A stretch of 8,145 nucleotides of DNA from Sulfurovum sp. (lineage in GTDB: Bacteria > Campylobacterota > Campylobacteria > Campylobacterales > Sulfurovaceae), in assembly GCA_015490315.1 (NCBI GenBank), contig WFYB01000083.1:1-8145 (forward strand). Reading direction: 5' to 3'. Positions 1-7,513 of this stretch are shown here, in pieces. A program made the position numbers and the translations under genes. The notes under the pieces are model-generated. The model was given only the letters and a program-made list of their open reading frames with translations. It made no database searches and was not told the origin of the DNA. Position 1 is the stretch's first letter; the number at the start of each line of letters is the position of its first letter.

Positions 1-2201
1 CCGGATTTTTCTTTGTGCAAGATATCCTTCACCCCCTGCATCGCTTCTGCTGCTTCTCTTAGCAGTTTGATACGCGGTCCATCGTAGAGATTGCTGCAAA
101 GCTCGGCACGCAGTCCCTCATCCTCGCCAAGTGCCCACGCGATGCCATGCAGTGCACTATCCGAGCCTCTCTTGGCGATGGGGTTAAGTCTGCCAAGGCA
201 GCCAAGTAGACGCAAAGGCAATCCGGCGGTTCCGGGCAGCAGGTTGGCGGTGATCTGGGCAAACGCCTCGTCGATCTTGACAAAGGCTTCGTTGACGCTC
301 ACCTCCAAGAGCCTCTCGTGTGCCTTGAGACTCCCCTCAACTTCAAAGCGTTTGAGCGCAGAGGTGATCAGATACATCTGTGCCAGTATGTCCCCAAAGC
401 GTCCCGAGATCGATTCGCGCCGTTTGAGCGAGGCACCCATCAATCCCAGTGCCGCATCGCCCAAAAAGGCGAATCTCGCAGATGCCCATGCAAGCTTCTG
501 TTCATAGCGTCTGCTTGTACCCCGGCTGTGCGCAGGATGCAGATAGCCGCGGCTGAGCCCCAGCACCAGTGCCCGTGCGCCGTTGCGTACCACATGCCCG
601 ATATGCGCAAAGAGCAGCCTGTCAAATGTTGCGACATCCCGCTGTTCAAGTGCTTCGATCTGCGCATAGGCATAGGGGTGGCAGCGGATGAGCCCCTGAC
701 CGAACATGATGAGCGTACGGGTCATGATATTGGCACCCTCTACCGTGATCGCTATGGGCGCACCAAAATAAGGGTGTGCCAGAAGGTTTCGCGGTCCGCG
801 GATGATCGCCGCACCCCCTTGGATGTCCATCGCATCGAGGATATTGGCACGGAAGATCTCTGTGGCTTCATACTTCATGATGGCGTTAGCCACTGCGGGT
901 TTGGCACCGCTGTTGATCGCCCCAAGGGTAAAGGTCTTGGCGGCATCGAGCATGTAGGTGCGTGCCCCTATGCGCCCGAGCACTTCGGCGATGCCTTCAA
1001 ACTTGGCGATACTCAGCCCAAACTGATAGCGCACCACCGCATAGGTCGATGCCACATAGCTTGCCAGTTTGCTCCCACCCGTAGAGGTGCTTGGCAGCGA
1101 GATGCCCCGACCGACAGCGAGTGATTCCATCAGCATGCGCCACCCCTCGCCCAGTCCCGCTTCACCGCCGATGACATCTTCGATGGAGATGATGACATCT
1201 TTGCCAAACAGCGGCGCATTGACAAAGGGCACACCAAGCGGATCATGCCGTCTGCTCTGGTCAACTCCTGGCGTCTTGGCATCAACCAGCGCACAGGTGA
1301 TGCCGATCTCTTTGCCTTTGCCAAGGAGGTTTTGCGGATCTTTGAGCACAAATGCCAATCCGATGAACGTGGCGATCGCAGAGAGGGTGATGTAGCGTTT
1401 CTCAAAGTTGAGCCGTATCTTTATCTCGCCGTTCTCATCTTTGAAGAGCACCCCATCGGAGCGTATCGAAGCGGCATCTGAGCCTGCCTCGGGTTCGGTC
1501 AGGGCAAAACAGGGGATCTCCCGTCCGTCGGCAAGTCTGGGGAGGTAGTACTCCTGCTGTTTGGGGGTGCCGTAGTGCAGCAGCAGTTCGGCAGGTCCCA
1601 GGGAGTTTGGCACCATCACGGTGATAGCAAGTACTTGAGAGTGCGTCGCCAGCTTCTCGATGACACAGGAGTGCCCATAGGCAGAGAAGCCAAGCCCGCC
1701 GTACTCCTCGGGGATGATCATCCCAAAAAAACGCTTCTGCTTGAGATATGCCCATACCGCTTCGGGAAGATTACGATCCTGAAAAACCTCCCAGTCAGAG
1801 GTCATGGCACACACCTCTTCCACCTCATTTTCAAGAAATGCCTGCTCTTTGGGGGTGAGACTCGGGTAAGGATGAGAGAATATCTTGGCAAAATCGGGCT
1901 TGCCCGAAAAGAGCTCCCCCTCTATCCAGACATCGCCTGCACGCAGAGCGGTCTTTTCGGTCTCGGAGATCTTTGGCAGCAGTCCGTTTGTCTCGATGAG
2001 ATGAAACAGCGGCTGCGTAACAAGCTCTTGGCGTATCTGAGGCACAAGAAAGAGTAACCCCAACAGTATCAGCGGTATCCACCACCACACCGAAGCGCCC
2101 ACCGCCGCCAGCCCCACTGCCGCAGCGGCAAACCATGCCCACAACGGCGCAGCGAAATATGCTAACGCCAACGCTATAACGATCCAAAGTGCCCAAACCA
2201 T
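1..2201 (-). CDS. fadE: Acyl-CoA dehydrogenase FadE (3' end outside window)
   Basis: FadE introduces the trans-2 double bond into acyl-CoA, the first oxidative step of beta-oxidation, passing electrons through FAD to electron-transfer flavoprotein. The frame is open for 733 codons from the ATG to the left edge. E. coli FadE has about 814 residues, so roughly 60-90 C-terminal residues and the stop are missing. Residues 1-34 and 37-54 are two very hydrophobic segments (Trp/Ala/Leu-rich), probably a membrane anchor. The dehydrogenase N-terminal domain follows (about 95-215), then the middle domain with LTEPEAGSD at 234-242, then the catalytic helical domain with TVEGAN, in which Glu488 is the expected catalytic base, and FGQG..RCHPY at 500-510. 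The rest matches the FadE-specific C-terminal extension. The start is fixed by AAAAGGAGG six bases upstream. It lies 58 bases after fadJ and is probably the last or a late gene of the same transcript. I read no frameshift. The identification is firm; chain-length preference is unknown. Confidence 0.95.
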   Translation of the reverse strand, partial: MVWALWIVIALALAYFAAPLWAWFAAAAVGLAAVGASVWWWIPLILLGLLFLVPQIRQELVTQPLFHLIETNGLLPKISETEKTALRAGDVWIEGELFSGKPDFAKIFSHPYPSLTPKEQAFLENEVEEVCAMTSDWEVFQDRNLPEAVWAYLKQKRFFGMIIPEEYGGLGFSAYGHSCVIEKLATHSQVLAITVMVPNSLGPAELLLHYGTPKQQEYYLPRLADGREIPCFALTEPEAGSDAASIRSDGVLFKDENGEIKIRLNFEKRYITLSAIATFIGLAFVLKDPQNLLGKGKEIGITCALVDAKTPGVDQSRRHDPLGVPFVNAPLFGKDVIISIEDVIGGEAGLGEGWRMLMESLAVGRGISLPSTSTGGSKLASYVASTYAVVRYQFGLSIAKFEGIAEVLGRIGARTYMLDAAKTFTLGAINSGAKPAVANAIMKYEATEIFRANILDAMDIQGGAAIIRGPRNLLAHPYFGAPIAITVEGANIMTRTLIMFGQGLIRCHPYAYAQIEALEQRDVATFDRLLFAHIGHVVRNGARALVLGLSRGYLHPAHSRGTSRRYEQKLAWASARFAFLGDAALGLMGASLKRRESISGRFGDILAQMYLITSALKRFEVEGSLKAHERLLEVSVNEAFVKIDEAFAQITANLLPGTAGLPLRLLGCLGRLNPIAKRGSDSALHGIAWALGEDEGLRAELCSNLYDGPRIKLLREAAEAMQGVKDILHKEKS

Positions 2202-2259
2202 GATGCACCTCCTTTTCTTATCTATACTATCCTTTAGGATGTGGAGTGCGTGTGCAAGA
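2202..2259 (-). promoter_or_regulatory. fadJ-fadE gap with strong Shine-Dalgarno and small inverted repeat
   Basis: The 58 bases between the fadJ stop and the fadE ATG contain AAAAGGAGG (2216-2208), which fixes the fadE start with a six-base spacer. Upstream lies the interrupted palindrome ATCCT-AA-AGGAT (2240-2229 on the minus strand), directly followed by an AT-rich TAGTATAGAT stretch. The repeat is too short and lacks a T-tract, so it is not a convincing terminator. A weak internal promoter for fadE is possible but no matching -35 box is present. Read-through from fadJ is the simpler interpretation. Confidence 0.35.
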
Positions 2260-4377
2260 TCAATAAAATCTTTTATCCTTTTGTGCCATCTTCATCAGCA
2301 GATCCGACGGTGCAAAGCGTATGCCGTGCACCGCCTCCAGCGCTTTGAGGCGCTCTACCACATTGCCGATGCCAAGGCTCTCTGCATAGCGCAGCAGACC
2401 GCCTCTAAAGGCAGGAAAGCCCGTACCCAATACCATCGCCATATCAAGATACGCTGCATTTTTCACCACGCCCTCTTCGAGGCATCGCGAAGCTTCATTG
2501 ATCATGATCAGCATCGTACGCGCGATGATCTCTTGCTCTGCTATCTCTTTGCTTTCAGATTGAAACGAGGCAAGTTCAGGGTTGGGACTTTTGTTTTTAC
2601 CTTGGTGCAGGTAGAAGCCTTTGTGGCTCTTTTTGCCCAGCCAGCCCTTCGTGACAAGCTGCTCGATGATCTGTGCTTTGGGCATACGCTCACCGTAAGC
2701 CTCTTCCAAAATACCCGAGACCTCCTTGCCGATGTCTATGCCTACCTCATCGGCAAGGGTAAATGGACCCATCGGCATCCCAAACTGCTCCAGCACATGA
2801 TCAATCTGCACGACAGATGCTCCCTCTTCAAAAAGCCGTGCCGCTTCATTGAGATAGGGCAGCAAGATACGGTTGACCAAAAATCCGGGGCTCTCGCCTA
2901 CCTTGATGGGGGTTTTGCCAAGCCGCTTGGCAAGTGCCATGACTGTAGCGACGGTCTCATCACTTGTCTTCTCGGAGGCGATCACCTCTATCAGCGGCAT
3001 TTTGGGTACGGGATTGAAAAAGTGCATCCCTACAAAGCGTTCGGGATGGCGCGTCTCTTTGGTCAGCGCGGTAATCGAGAGCGAAGAGGTGTTAGTCGCG
3101 ATGATCGCATCGGGCGACATGTTTGCTTCAAGCTCGGCAAAGACGCTCTGCTTGACCTTGGCATTTTCACTCACCGCCTCGATCGCCATATCAGCTTTGG
3201 CAAGCCCCTCGGTGCCTGTCGTATACGTGATGCGATCCATCTTCAGCCCGATCTCGCGCGGTATCAGTCTGCCGCGTCTTTTGATCGCTTCGTAGTTTTT
3301 CATCATCTTGGCATAGGCTTTGGCGATGCTCTCCATACTGCGTGCTTTGAGGCGTACGGCGATATCTTTGTAGCTGAGTATCCATGCGATACCCGAGCCC
3401 ATTGTACCCACCCCGACAACTGTTACACACTTGATATCTCTTGGTTTTGCTTTGGCAAAGTGCTCTTTTTTGAGCTTTTCGGAGGTAAAGAAGAGTCCGA
3501 TGAGATTTTTGGAGATCTCGCTTACAGAGAGCGGTACAAAGGCATCAAGCTCCACTTCCAACCCCTCTTTCAAGCCAAGCGGCAATGTACGTTCTATCAC
3601 CTCTACTGCCTTCAGCGGTGCGGGGTAGTGTCCGCCCGTCTTTTTGATGATCTCTCTTTTTGCCAAAGTGGCGATGAGTTTGCGTACGGGTGGGAGTTTC
3701 TCATACCACTTGATACCCTCTCTTTGCTCGGTGGGTGCCTTGGCACGTTTATTTGATAGCACCTCTTCGACAAAGGCATCGCGCTTGAAGCCAAGATACC
3801 CTGAAGGCACGGAGGCATCAACCAGCCCCAATTTAAGTGCCTTGTCACCCTTGAGGCGCTTGGAGGCTGTGATGAGCTCAATAGCTTTGGCGTAGCCCAC
3901 CAGATAGGGCAGCCGCTGCGTGCCGCCAAGCCCGGGAATGATCCCCAGCGTCACTTCGGGCAGTCCCAGCCTTGCGTCATTGTCATTGGAGACGATGCGG
4001 TAGTCGCACGCCATCGCAAGCTCCAGTCCGCCACCAAGACACGCACCGTTTATGACGGCGATCGTCACACACGGCAGCGCAGCAAGGGTGTTGAAGATCG
4101 CTTGACCGTGCGCAAGGTGCTCGCGTATCTGCGTCTCATCCTCAAAGCGCTCGATCTCATGGATATCCACACCGGCGATGAAGATGCCCTCTTTGGCACT
4201 CTCTATAATCAGCACCTTGATCTCGGGAGTCTCGGCGATATGCTTGAGATGCCCTTCCAACTCCTCCAGCGCGGCAAACGAGAGTACATTGATCCTCTTG
4301 CGCGGTGTATTGAAAAGAAGTGTCGCCACGCCTCTATCGTCTATCTCCAGTCTAAAATAGTCTCTCTGTTTCATCAT
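2260..4377 (-). CDS. fadJ: Fatty oxidation complex alpha subunit FadJ (enoyl-CoA hydratase / 3-hydroxyacyl-CoA dehydrogenase)
   Basis: This bifunctional enzyme hydrates trans-2-enoyl-CoA and oxidises the L-3-hydroxyacyl-CoA to 3-ketoacyl-CoA. Its 705 residues fit FadJ (714 in E. coli). The crotonase domain (about 10-190) has FIAGVDI at 66-72, the second oxyanion element GACLGGGLE at 111-119 and the two catalytic glutamates Glu119 and Glu141. A linker (about 200-310) leads to a Rossmann domain with VGVGTMGSG at 321-329. The dehydrogenase active site shows NTSSLSI at 429-435 and the catalytic His452 in GMHFFNP. Two C-terminal 3HCDH domains follow (about 495-590 and 615-705, with GTGFPAFRGG at 651-660). 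Two oddities: the usual ribose-binding Asp after the second strand is Ala345, followed by Arg346-Ser347, and the usual Ala of GAD is Val70. It overlaps fadI by ATGA and should pair with it as the alpha subunit. The second ATG (Met2) may be the true start. FadB is a less likely label because the partner is FadI-like. Confidence 0.95.
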   Translation of the reverse strand: MMKQRDYFRLEIDDRGVATLLFNTPRKRINVLSFAALEELEGHLKHIAETPEIKVLIIESAKEGIFIAGVDIHEIERFEDETQIREHLAHGQAIFNTLAALPCVTIAVINGACLGGGLELAMACDYRIVSNDNDARLGLPEVTLGIIPGLGGTQRLPYLVGYAKAIELITASKRLKGDKALKLGLVDASVPSGYLGFKRDAFVEEVLSNKRAKAPTEQREGIKWYEKLPPVRKLIATLAKREIIKKTGGHYPAPLKAVEVIERTLPLGLKEGLEVELDAFVPLSVSEISKNLIGLFFTSEKLKKEHFAKAKPRDIKCVTVVGVGTMGSGIAWILSYKDIAVRLKARSMESIAKAYAKMMKNYEAIKRRGRLIPREIGLKMDRITYTTGTEGLAKADMAIEAVSENAKVKQSVFAELEANMSPDAIIATNTSSLSITALTKETRHPERFVGMHFFNPVPKMPLIEVIASEKTSDETVATVMALAKRLGKTPIKVGESPGFLVNRILLPYLNEAARLFEEGASVVQIDHVLEQFGMPMGPFTLADEVGIDIGKEVSGILEEAYGERMPKAQIIEQLVTKGWLGKKSHKGFYLHQGKNKSPNPELASFQSESKEIAEQEIIARTMLIMINEASRCLEEGVVKNAAYLDMAMVLGTGFPAFRGGLLRYAESLGIGNVVERLKALEAVHGIRFAPSDLLMKMAQKDKRFY

Positions 4378-5681
4378 TGCACCTCCAAAAGCAGCGATGC
4401 GCCCTGCCCGCCGCCGATACAGAGCGAAGCAAGCCCGCGCTGCAGACCGCGCTGCCTCAGCTCATGCAGCACCGTGATCACCAGCCGTGTGCCGGTCATC
4501 CCCACAGGATGCCCCAGTGCCACTGCACCGCCGTTGACATTCAAGATCTCAGGATCGATCGCCCCGACCGCTTTGCTTTGTCCAAAATGTGTCTTGGCAA
4601 AGGTTTTGGAGCCAAAGGCTTTTTCACAGGCGATCACCTGTGCGGCAAAGGCTTCGTTGATCTCGATGATCTCAATATCTTTCATGCTCAGCCCCGTCTT
4701 TTCAAAGAGTGCATGGGTCGAAAAGACAGGTCCAAGCCCCATCCGTCTGGGGTCAAGCCCCGCATAGGCAAAGTCACACAGATATCCAAGCGGCTCAAGT
4801 CCTCGCGCCTTCGCCTCCGATTCTCCCATCAGTACAACCGCCGCAGCCGCATCGGTGATCTGCGAAGAGTTTCCCGCAGTGACCGTACCGTTTTTGCGGT
4901 CAAAGAAGGGCTTGAGGCGTGCAAGCTGCTCCATGCTCAGATCTTCTCGAATACCGTCATCGTAGTCAAGGTAGCGCCCCTCATGGTCATCATAGACCAC
5001 CGCCATACTCTCCTTGGCAAAGCGTCCACTCTCTTTGGCAGCCGCTGCCTTGCGATGGCTCTCCAGTGCGAAGCGATCCTGCGCCTCACGACTGATGCCA
5101 AAATCCTGCGCGAGCACCTCCGCTGTCGATCCCATCAACAGCCCGCTTACCGGATCGGTCAGCCCCGACATGAGCCCCACAATCGGCTTGAGGTAGGCGG
5201 GTCTAAACCCAAGCAGAGTGCGCAGCTTGTCCAACGCGCTTTTGGAGCGCGAAAGCTTGGTAAAGAGCGAGGTCATTTTCTCACTGTAAACCAGCGGGAT
5301 GTTCGACATCGATTCGACACCGCCGCAGAGATAGATGCTACCCTCACCGGCATGGATGCGTGATGCGGCGGTGGTGATCGACTCCATCCCCGATGCACAG
5401 TTGCGGTGCACTGTCAGCGCCGGGGTTGCCTGCGGAAATCCTGCTCTTAGTGCAATCACTCTGGCAATATTTGCCGCATGGATAGGCTGTGCGACATTGC
5501 CGAGGATCACCTCATCGATCTCCTCGTACGCCACAGGTGAGCGCATCATCAGTTCACGCACCAGTATAGCACCAAGCTGATCGGCTTGCAGTCGTACAAA
5601 CTTGCCGCCTGCCTTTGCCATAGGGGTACGCAGTCCTGTGACGATCGCAATACGTTCCGTTTTTTTAGATTTTCTACTCAT
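4374..5681 (-). CDS. fadI: 3-ketoacyl-CoA thiolase FadI (beta subunit of fatty oxidation complex)
   Basis: This thiolase cleaves 3-ketoacyl-CoA with CoA to release acetyl-CoA and a shortened acyl-CoA. All catalytic elements are present: the nucleophile Cys95 in NCASGME, NEAFAA at 342-347, His391 in GHPVGMTG, and the second Cys421 in CIGGGQG. Its length (435 residues) equals that of FadI (436 in E. coli), not the shorter FadA (about 387). The extra length lies mainly at about 130-182, a basic and hydrophobic insertion like that of FadI and the mitochondrial trifunctional protein beta subunit, where it is linked to membrane association. The segment 256-300 (FDRKNGTVTAGNSS, then a Leu-Gly-Tyr end) also fits FadI. 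The start overlaps the fadD stop as ATGA, with a moderate Shine-Dalgarno AAGGA six bases upstream, so translation is probably coupled. The last codons contain the Shine-Dalgarno for fadJ. A biosynthetic acetyl-CoA acetyltransferase is unlikely given length and neighbours. Confidence 0.93.
   Translation of the reverse strand: MSRKSKKTERIAIVTGLRTPMAKAGGKFVRLQADQLGAILVRELMMRSPVAYEEIDEVILGNVAQPIHAANIARVIALRAGFPQATPALTVHRNCASGMESITTAASRIHAGEGSIYLCGGVESMSNIPLVYSEKMTSLFTKLSRSKSALDKLRTLLGFRPAYLKPIVGLMSGLTDPVSGLLMGSTAEVLAQDFGISREAQDRFALESHRKAAAAKESGRFAKESMAVVYDDHEGRYLDYDDGIREDLSMEQLARLKPFFDRKNGTVTAGNSSQITDAAAAVVLMGESEAKARGLEPLGYLCDFAYAGLDPRRMGLGPVFSTHALFEKTGLSMKDIEIIEINEAFAAQVIACEKAFGSKTFAKTHFGQSKAVGAIDPEILNVNGGAVALGHPVGMTGTRLVITVLHELRQRGLQRGLASLCIGGGQGASLLLEVQ
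4378..4386 (-). promoter_or_regulatory. fadJ ribosome binding site inside the end of fadI
   Basis: GGAGG (4386-4382) lies within the last fadI codons. Two tandem ATG codons follow: the first (4377-4375) is four bases away and overlaps the fadI stop as ATGA; the second (4374-4372) is seven bases away and overlaps it as TGATG. The second has the better spacing, so the mature start may be Met2, giving 704 residues. Either arrangement suggests translational coupling of the two subunits. Confidence 0.65.
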
Positions 5682-7426
5682 AGGTGATCCTTGTACATCT
5701 CTTCAATCAGGTCGGCATAGCGTGATGCGACCGCCTCTTTGGCAAGTTTGTGCGAAGGGGTCAGTGTCCCCTCTTCAATCGTGGGTGTTTTGTCGATGAT
5801 GCGAAAGTCGCGTATGCGCTCCCAGTGATTGAGCCCTCTATTAAGGTTCTTAATCAAACGCTGTGTCATTCGGTGCAGCAGCCCCGAGTCAAGCACTTTT
5901 CTCGGCGTGCTTTTGTGCTTGGTTGCCAAGGCTCCGAGAAAATCATGATCGACAAAGAGCAGTGCCGTTACAAAGGGCTTGCCATGCCCGATCAGCATCG
6001 CATGCTCAAACCATCCCCGCTCCAAGAGCTTCTGCTCGATATGCACCGATGAGACATACTCTCCGGTCGAGGTCTTGAAGAGCTCTTTTTTACGTCCGGT
6101 GATCGTGATGTAGCCCGCTTCATCTATCTTGGCAAGATCGCCTGTGTGCAGCCATCCTTCCGCATCGATCGCCTCTTTGGTCGCTTCTGGATTATTGTGA
6201 TAGCCGCGCATGATATTATCCCCTCTGGCAAGCAGCTCTCCCTCCTCGGAGAGCTTTACCTCTACTCCGGGGAAGGCTTTGCCGCAGGTGCCAATCTTGT
6301 TGGCTTCGGGGGTATTTGCACAGATGACAGGGGAGGACTCGGTCAGCCCATAGCCCTGATAGAGCCCGATACCGATATTGAGATAGAAACGGTAGAGCAT
6401 ATCTGAGAGCGCCGCGCCGCCGCTGATCATCATCCGCATACGGCTGCCAAGTGCCGTGCGCAGTTTGCTATAGACGAGTCGATCAAGCAGTTTGTCAAAG
6501 AGATTTGGCGCGGTTGCGGGGTCTTTGGTTGTTGCACGCCAAAATGCCGCTCTGACGATAAGCTGCTTTGGCAAAGAGCCCTCCAGTGCCTTGCGCTTCA
6601 TCTTGAAAAAGACCTTCTCCAGTAGTCTTGGCACCACCGTCATCACCGTAGGATTAACATCCTTGAGCCGCTCTCCTGCCTTCTTGACATCATCGGCAAA
6701 GTAGACCTCAAGCTCCTGCGAGAGATAAAAGTGCATCACCATCCGCTCAAAGATGTGCGCCAGCGGCAGCAATGAAAAAGCGACATCCTTCTCTTTGTCA
6801 AAGTGGTAATTCTGTTCGGTGGCGTGTATCTGAGAGATCAGGTTGCGGTGTGTCAGCTCCACCCCCTTGGGGAGTCCGGAGGTACCGGAAGTGTAGACGA
6901 TGGTTGCCAGATCATCGGCATCGATCTTTTCAAGCAGTGATGCAAAACGCTCCGGATCACTGCGGTCAACCTCCCTGCCCTCATAGACCATACTCTCAAA
7001 ACCGTGCGAAGGATGGGAAGGGTGATGGACATACCGGATATCCACCCCCGATTTGGCACGGCGGATCAGATCGGCATGCCCCTCATCAGAGACAAATACG
7101 GTTTGGATATCGGCATCTTTGAGTTCAAAGGCAAGATTCTTTTCGGAGATATTGGTAAAAAGAGGAACTGTCACCGCCCCGGAGAGCATCAGCGCATAAT
7201 CGAGCATCAGCCACTGAGGGGAAGGCTCGATCGCGATCGCAACCTGCCTGCCGCCATACCCCTCCTTCTCAAAAGCAAGGGCAAGGTGACGGACAGTTTG
7301 AAGAAAATCTTTTTTTGAAACGGTATGCCAAGTATCCTCTTCTCTGCTATGCAGGAAATGTGTCTTGGACTGGGTGGATACCAAAAGGGCATAGAGTTCG
7401 CCAAAATGGCTGAAGTTTCTGTCCAT
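5678..7426 (-). CDS. fadD: Long-chain fatty acid-CoA ligase (AMP-forming, FadD-type)
   Basis: It activates free fatty acids with ATP and CoA to acyl-CoA, releasing AMP and pyrophosphate; this is the entry step to the pathway encoded downstream. The 582 residues carry the adenylate-forming enzyme motifs in order: YTSGTSGLPKG at 178-188 (phosphate-binding loop), YQGYGLTESSP at 356-366, GWLHTGD at 424-430 with the ribose-binding Asp430, the hinge motif GRKKELF at 444-450 followed by KTSTGEYV, and the C-terminal LTPSHK at 555-560, in which Lys560 is the expected catalytic lysine. The KTSTGEYV and LTPSHK forms look more like the COG1022/eukaryotic long-chain synthetase branch than E. coli FadD, so 'fadD' is used functionally. 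No signal peptide or membrane helix is evident. The ATG follows AAAAGGAGG by five bases. The gene heads the fad cluster, 87 bases after the DJ-1-like gene, with a candidate promoter in that gap. Chain-length preference cannot be read from the sequence. Confidence 0.92.
   Translation of the reverse strand: MDRNFSHFGELYALLVSTQSKTHFLHSREEDTWHTVSKKDFLQTVRHLALAFEKEGYGGRQVAIAIEPSPQWLMLDYALMLSGAVTVPLFTNISEKNLAFELKDADIQTVFVSDEGHADLIRRAKSGVDIRYVHHPSHPSHGFESMVYEGREVDRSDPERFASLLEKIDADDLATIVYTSGTSGLPKGVELTHRNLISQIHATEQNYHFDKEKDVAFSLLPLAHIFERMVMHFYLSQELEVYFADDVKKAGERLKDVNPTVMTVVPRLLEKVFFKMKRKALEGSLPKQLIVRAAFWRATTKDPATAPNLFDKLLDRLVYSKLRTALGSRMRMMISGGAALSDMLYRFYLNIGIGLYQGYGLTESSPVICANTPEANKIGTCGKAFPGVEVKLSEEGELLARGDNIMRGYHNNPEATKEAIDAEGWLHTGDLAKIDEAGYITITGRKKELFKTSTGEYVSSVHIEQKLLERGWFEHAMLIGHGKPFVTALLFVDHDFLGALATKHKSTPRKVLDSGLLHRMTQRLIKNLNRGLNHWERIRDFRIIDKTPTIEEGTLTPSHKLAKEAVASRYADLIEEMYKDHL
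5682..5692 (-). promoter_or_regulatory. fadI ribosome binding site inside the end of fadD
   Basis: AAGGA (5692-5688) lies six bases before the fadI ATG, inside the last codons of fadD. It is weaker than the AAAGGAGG-type sites in front of the DJ-1-like gene, fadD and fadE. The ATGA stop/start overlap suggests that ribosomes finishing fadD supply much of the fadI initiation. Confidence 0.55.
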
Positions 7427-7459
7427 CGCATCCTCCTTTTGGATGGTCTGCTATGGACA

Positions 7460-7495
7460 AGTATAGAGGATTGGTGTGTAATTTGGGTGCACCCA
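7460..7495 (-). promoter_or_regulatory. Candidate fadD operon promoter with palindromic operator
   Basis: In the 87-base gap between the DJ-1-like gene and fadD, the minus strand has TATACT at 7465-7460, one mismatch from a sigma-70 -10 box, about 33 bases before the fadD ATG. The position where a -35 box would lie (7488-7483) has no TTGACA-like sequence. It is instead occupied by a perfect 12-base palindrome, TGGGTGCACCCA (7484-7495). This layout fits an activator site or a repressor operator for the fad genes. The palindrome does not resemble a terminator: there is no long GC stem with a T-tract. Inference from pattern only; it matches no operator I can name with confidence. Confidence 0.4.
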
Positions 7496-7513
7496 GATCT
7501 TGGAACCGGATGC

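Noticed and set aside
318..1124. Plus-strand open frame (268 codons) antisense to fadE
   Set aside because: It is antisense to the conserved catalytic part of fadE, with no domain and no good ribosome site.
2229..2240. ATCCT-AA-AGGAT inverted repeat as a terminator between fadJ and fadE
   Set aside because: A five-base AT-rich stem with a two-base centre and no T-tract cannot form a stable intrinsic terminator.
2200..3756. Long plus-strand open frame (518 codons) antisense to fadJ
   Set aside because: It lies wholly against a well-supported fadJ with all catalytic motifs. Its translation is rich in Cys, His and Arg with no recognisable domain, and it has no convincing Shine-Dalgarno. It is a product of codon bias on the opposite strand.
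3190..5050. Recurrent TTTGGCAA / CTTTGGCAAAG motif, considered as a DNA uptake-type word
   Set aside because: On the coding strand these read mainly as in-frame Ala-Lys codons (GCC AAA/AAG), so they follow protein composition and codon choice; copies are not in intergenic positions. A genome-wide word count against a codon-shuffled control would be needed to revive the idea.
4377..5363. Plus-strand open frame (328 codons) antisense to fadI
   Set aside because: Antisense to the thiolase with its intact Cys-His-Cys active site; low-complexity, Arg/His-rich translation with no family resemblance.
7228..7240. CGATCGCGATCG palindrome containing GCGATCGC (HIP1-like), with another GCGATCGC near 1374
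   Set aside because: Both lie in coding sequence and arise from GCG/ATC codon pairs. GATC is frequent throughout the window for the same reason. Two copies do not indicate a cyanobacterial HIP1 genome, and no other cyanobacterial trait is present.
7484..7495. Palindrome as terminator of the DJ-1-like gene
   Set aside because: As a hairpin it would give only a four-base stem with a four-base loop, and no run of T follows; an operator is a better reading.
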